A stretch of 7,397 nucleotides of DNA from Sulfitobacter sp. (GTDB lineage Bacteria > Pseudomonadota > Alphaproteobacteria > Rhodobacterales > Rhodobacteraceae), in contig JAPKCR010000095.1 of NCBI GenBank assembly GCA_026421135.1, positions 1 through 7,397 of the forward strand, written 5' to 3'. The notes under the pieces were generated by a model. The model had not been told where the DNA came from. It was given only the letters and a program-made list of their open reading frames with translations, and made no database searches. Positions 5,089-7,397 of the stretch are shown piece by piece. Position 1 is the first letter of the stretch; every line of letters starts with the position of its first letter. The translations under genes were made by a program, and so were the position numbers.

Positions 5089-7128
5089 ATGAATCAGAAC
5101 CAAAAGAGAACGAGCGCATTCGATAATTTGCTGTCGCCGCTTCGCGTTGGGGCATTTGAATTGCGCAACCGCGTTATCATGGGCTCGATGCACACGCGGC
5201 TTGAATCCGGGCCCGATCCAATTACCAGGCAGGCCGCGTTTTACGCCGAACGCGCGCGTGGCGAGGTTGCGCTGGTTATCACTGGAGGGTTCTCCCCAAA
5301 TAGCGAGGGGTTGCTGGAGCCAGGCGGTCCCCGTATGGACGATGCCGTCGAAACTGCCACGCTGCGGCCCATCTGTGATGCGGTCCACACAGAGGGCGCA
5401 CTGATCTGCGCCCAACTTCTGCATGCGGGGCGGTACGCCAAGGTCGAAAACTGCGTCGCACCGTCGCCGATCCGCTCCCCGATCAATAAATTTGTTCCCC
5501 GTGAACTTACCCATGAAGACATCGTTCGCACGATCAATAATTTTGTCACCGCCGCTGCCAATGCGCAGGCCGCCGGTTTCGACGGGGTCGAGGTGATGGG
5601 ATCCGAAGGCTATCTGCTGAACGAATTTACGGTGCCCCATACCAACAAGCGCACCGATGACTGGGGTGGCAGTGTCGAAAACCGCCATCGCTTGCCGGTA
5701 GAGGTCGTGCGCGCCGTGCGCGATCACTGCGGCCCGGATTTCATGATTATCTACCGGATTTCTGCTGCGGATCTTATTGAAAACGGTGCCCCTGCCGAAG
5801 AAATCGCGTTGCTGGCCCAGAAAGTCGAGGCTGCAGGCGCCGATATGCTGAACACCGGTATCGGCTGGCATGAGGCGCGCGTGCCGACCATCGCATATCC
5901 TGTGCCCCGCGGAGCGTGGCGTCAGGCAGCTGCGAATGTGAAGCGCGCGGTGTCGATCCCCGTCGTGGCTTCGAACCGGATCAACACGCCTGAACTGGCC
6001 GAGGACATTATCGCCAGCGGCGATGCGGATCTGATTTCGATGGCGCGCCCTATGCTCGCCGACCCGCATTTCGTCCGCAAGACTCGACAAGGGCGCACGG
6101 ATGAGATCAACACCTGCATCGCCTGTAATCAGGCCTGTCTTGACTATATATTTTCGGAACGTGTGGCAGGATGTCTGGTGAACCCGCGCGCCGGGCGCGA
6201 AACTGAATTCCACGACAATGTGGCGACCGTGCCCAAAAAGATCGCCGTGGTCGGGGGCGGAGCGGCTGGCTTGGCCAGCGCGGCCGAGGCCGGACGGTTG
6301 GGTCACGACGTAACCCTATTTGAGGCCACCGACACATTGGGTGGGCAACTGAATCTGGCACGCGCCGCCCCCGGCAAAGACGAATTTGACGAAACGCTGC
6401 GCTATTTCCGGGCGCAATTGCACAAACACGGTGTGGTCGTGAAACTGGGCACAGCTGCTTCAGCCACGGATCTGGGCGGCTTTGACCATGTGGTGATCGC
6501 CACTGGTGTGACGCCGCGATTTCCGGATGTGCCGGGTATCGACCATCCCAAGGTGGCGACTTATGCGCAGATCCTGTCAGGCGAACGCCGCGCGGGTGCG
6601 CGGGTTGCGGTGATGGGAGCAGGCGGTATCGGCTTTGACGTGGCAGAGTTCTTGGTCACGGCACCGGCCGAAACAGAACAAAGCGCCGTGTTCTTTAGTG
6701 TTTGGGGCGTGGATGGAAAATTCACCCGGCCCGGGGCGCTGAGTGGCGATCCGCTGGCTCCGGTTCCTGGCACACGTGCAGTGACCGTGCTGCAACGCAA
6801 ACCCAGTAAACCGGGCAAGGCTTTGGGCGTGTCCACGGGGTGGATATTGCGCAACGCCTTACGCAAACGCGGGGTCAAGATGCTGACCGGTGTCAGCTAT
6901 GACCGGATTGACGATACCGGACTACACATCACGCTGGATGGCGCGCCAATGAGCGTCGAGGCCGACACGATTGTTCTGTGCACCGGGCAGGAGCCGGTGC
7001 GCGCGCTATATCAGGCGCTGACGGATCAGGGCGTTGTTGCCACCATGATTGGCGGCGCGAAAGAGGCCTCCGAGCTGGATGCGCTGCGCGCCATCGACGA
7101 AGGGGTCAGGCTGGTGCAGACCTTCTGA
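5089..7128 (+). CDS. fadH: NADPH-dependent 2,4-dienoyl-CoA reductase
   Basis: This iron-sulfur flavoenzyme reduces 2,4-dienoyl-CoA with NADPH, allowing unsaturated acyl chains to re-enter beta-oxidation. The 679 residues closely match Escherichia coli FadH (672) over the whole length. The N-terminal FMN-binding TIM barrel starts with RNRVIMGSMHTRLE (26-39). EVMGSEGYLLNEF (168-180) contains Tyr175 and GIGWHEAR (257-264) contains His261, corresponding to the E. coli active-site Tyr166 and His252. The [4Fe-4S] cysteines are 343, 346, 350 and 362, in TCIACNQAC and GCLVNPR. The FAD-binding GGGAAG is at 389-394 with ETLRYF (435-440) further on, and the NADPH-binding GAGGIG is at 510-515. The C-terminal LQRKPSKPGKALG (568-580) and TGWILRNAL (583-591) are also as in FadH. 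All cofactor residues are intact, so it should be active. It is divergent from the acyl-CoA operon and probably shares its control region. Its presence suggests that the pathway meets a conjugated diene, though a general fatty-acid role is possible. Confidence 0.96.
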   Translation: MNQNQKRTSAFDNLLSPLRVGAFELRNRVIMGSMHTRLESGPDPITRQAAFYAERARGEVALVITGGFSPNSEGLLEPGGPRMDDAVETATLRPICDAVHTEGALICAQLLHAGRYAKVENCVAPSPIRSPINKFVPRELTHEDIVRTINNFVTAAANAQAAGFDGVEVMGSEGYLLNEFTVPHTNKRTDDWGGSVENRHRLPVEVVRAVRDHCGPDFMIIYRISAADLIENGAPAEEIALLAQKVEAAGADMLNTGIGWHEARVPTIAYPVPRGAWRQAAANVKRAVSIPVVASNRINTPELAEDIIASGDADLISMARPMLADPHFVRKTRQGRTDEINTCIACNQACLDYIFSERVAGCLVNPRAGRETEFHDNVATVPKKIAVVGGGAAGLASAAEAGRLGHDVTLFEATDTLGGQLNLARAAPGKDEFDETLRYFRAQLHKHGVVVKLGTAASATDLGGFDHVVIATGVTPRFPDVPGIDHPKVATYAQILSGERRAGARVAVMGAGGIGFDVAEFLVTAPAETEQSAVFFSVWGVDGKFTRPGALSGDPLAPVPGTRAVTVLQRKPSKPGKALGVSTGWILRNALRKRGVKMLTGVSYDRIDDTGLHITLDGAPMSVEADTIVLCTGQEPVRALYQALTDQGVVATMIGGAKEASELDALRAIDEGVRLVQTF

Positions 7129-7146
7129 TCCGCCTGATTGATGAAT
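7129..7146. other. Short gap between convergent genes
   Basis: Only 18 bases separate the fadH stop from the stop of the convergent gene. No stem followed by a T-run is visible here or immediately around it, so no intrinsic terminator is called for either gene. Confidence 0.5.
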
Positions 7147-7397
7147 TCACCGGCCAAACGCGGCTGCGTTCTCGGTGATGAAACCCGCGAACCGGCGGGC
7201 AGGGCGGCCCAGAACGTCCTGCACCGTGGTTTCGGTGCCAGACAGATATCCTTTCGGGGCAAGTCCGGCCAGTTCTATCATCGCATCGGCGACCTCTGCG
7301 ACCATGCCGGATGTTATCATATTGGCGCGCGCCTCGTCGGGGCCAACGGCGCGGCGAGTGATGTCGCGGCCAAGCGTTTGCGTCAGCAGCGCCGCAA
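7147..7397 (-). CDS. NmrA-like NAD(P)-binding protein, C-terminal fragment
   Basis: An open minus-strand frame enters from the right edge and ends at a TGA at 7147-7149, giving 83 complete C-terminal codons; the N-terminus is outside the window. The visible segment has GRDITRRAVGPDEARANM, then a helical stretch VAEVADAMIELAG, then TTVQDVLGRPARRF and ENAAAFGR at the end. The pattern of a x-GRPxRxF element followed by a short helix with N/H-AAAF at the C-terminus is typical of NmrA-like and related atypical short-chain dehydrogenase proteins, which bind NAD(P) and act as sensors or reductases. The nucleotide-binding motif would be in the missing part, so catalytic competence cannot be judged. 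The gene is convergent with fadH and there is no sign that it belongs to the acyl-CoA pathway. The frame choice is supported by absence of stops and by plausible protein composition. Confidence 0.6.
   Translation of the reverse strand, partial: AALLTQTLGRDITRRAVGPDEARANMITSGMVAEVADAMIELAGLAPKGYLSGTETTVQDVLGRPARRFAGFITENAAAFGR

Noticed and set aside
4998..5090. An N-terminal extension of dehydrogenase A beginning at 5090
   Set aside because: The extra 31 residues would consume the entire divergent control region and touch the fadH start codon. They lack family similarity, and a good ribosome site precedes the internal ATG at 4997.
5044..6306. A 420-codon open frame on the minus strand opposite fadH
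   Set aside because: It is antisense to a full-length, clearly recognised FadH with all cofactor residues. The translated protein has no family motif and an Arg/His-rich composition typical of reverse-strand frames in GC-rich genes.
7157..7170. A small inverted repeat AACGC-GGCT-GCGTT near the fadH 3' end as a terminator
   Set aside because: The five-base stem has no T-run on either side and lies within the coding sequence of the convergent gene.

Overview
The window is a compact acyl-CoA catabolism locus from what looks like a moderately GC-rich proteobacterium. An alphaproteobacterium of the Rhodobacterales type is my best guess from protein style and gene packing, but this is an inference and no taxonomic marker is present. 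There are no RNA genes, insertion sequences, CRISPR arrays or prophage signs. Nearly every base is coding.

Layout: a leftward (minus-strand) five-gene operon fills positions 1-4997. In order of transcription it encodes acyl-CoA dehydrogenase A (start 4997), an enoyl-CoA hydratase/isomerase-family protein (start 3819), acyl-CoA dehydrogenase B (start 3023), a PaaK-like AMP-forming acyl-CoA ligase (start 1832), and the N-terminal 148 codons of a methylcrotonoyl-CoA-carboxylase-type carboxyltransferase subunit that runs off the left edge. Two junctions are 4-base ATGA stop/start overlaps (3816-3819 and 441-444) and the others are gaps of 16 and 30 bases, so this is almost certainly one transcript. 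Divergent to it, on the plus strand, is fadH (5089-7128), a full-length 2,4-dienoyl-CoA reductase. The 91-base gap between the two start codons carries a perfect 14-base palindrome (5044-5057) flanked and overlapped by plausible promoters for both directions, so one regulator could control both units. At the right edge is the C-terminal end of a leftward NmrA-like NAD(P)-binding protein, convergent with fadH.

How the genes may work together: the ligase would activate a carboxylic acid, the two dehydrogenases would introduce double bonds, the hydratase-family enzyme would hydrate or isomerise them, the biotin-dependent carboxylase would carboxylate a branched enoyl-CoA, and FadH would remove a conjugated 2,4-diene using NADPH. 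Ligase, dehydrogenases, hydratase, MCC-type carboxylase and dienoyl-CoA reductase together recall acyclic-terpene (Atu) or leucine/isovalerate (Liu) catabolism. The dehydrogenase and hydratase catalytic positions are atypical, however, and a cyclic or aromatic-derived acid is an alternative. The substrate cannot be read from the sequence.

The most notable residue-level observations are these. Dehydrogenase A has Asp where the usual catalytic Glu sits. Dehydrogenase B lacks that Glu but has one at the isovaleryl/long-chain-type position. The hydratase keeps one catalytic Glu and has His at the other. The ligase lacks a recognisable C-terminal (A10) lysine motif.
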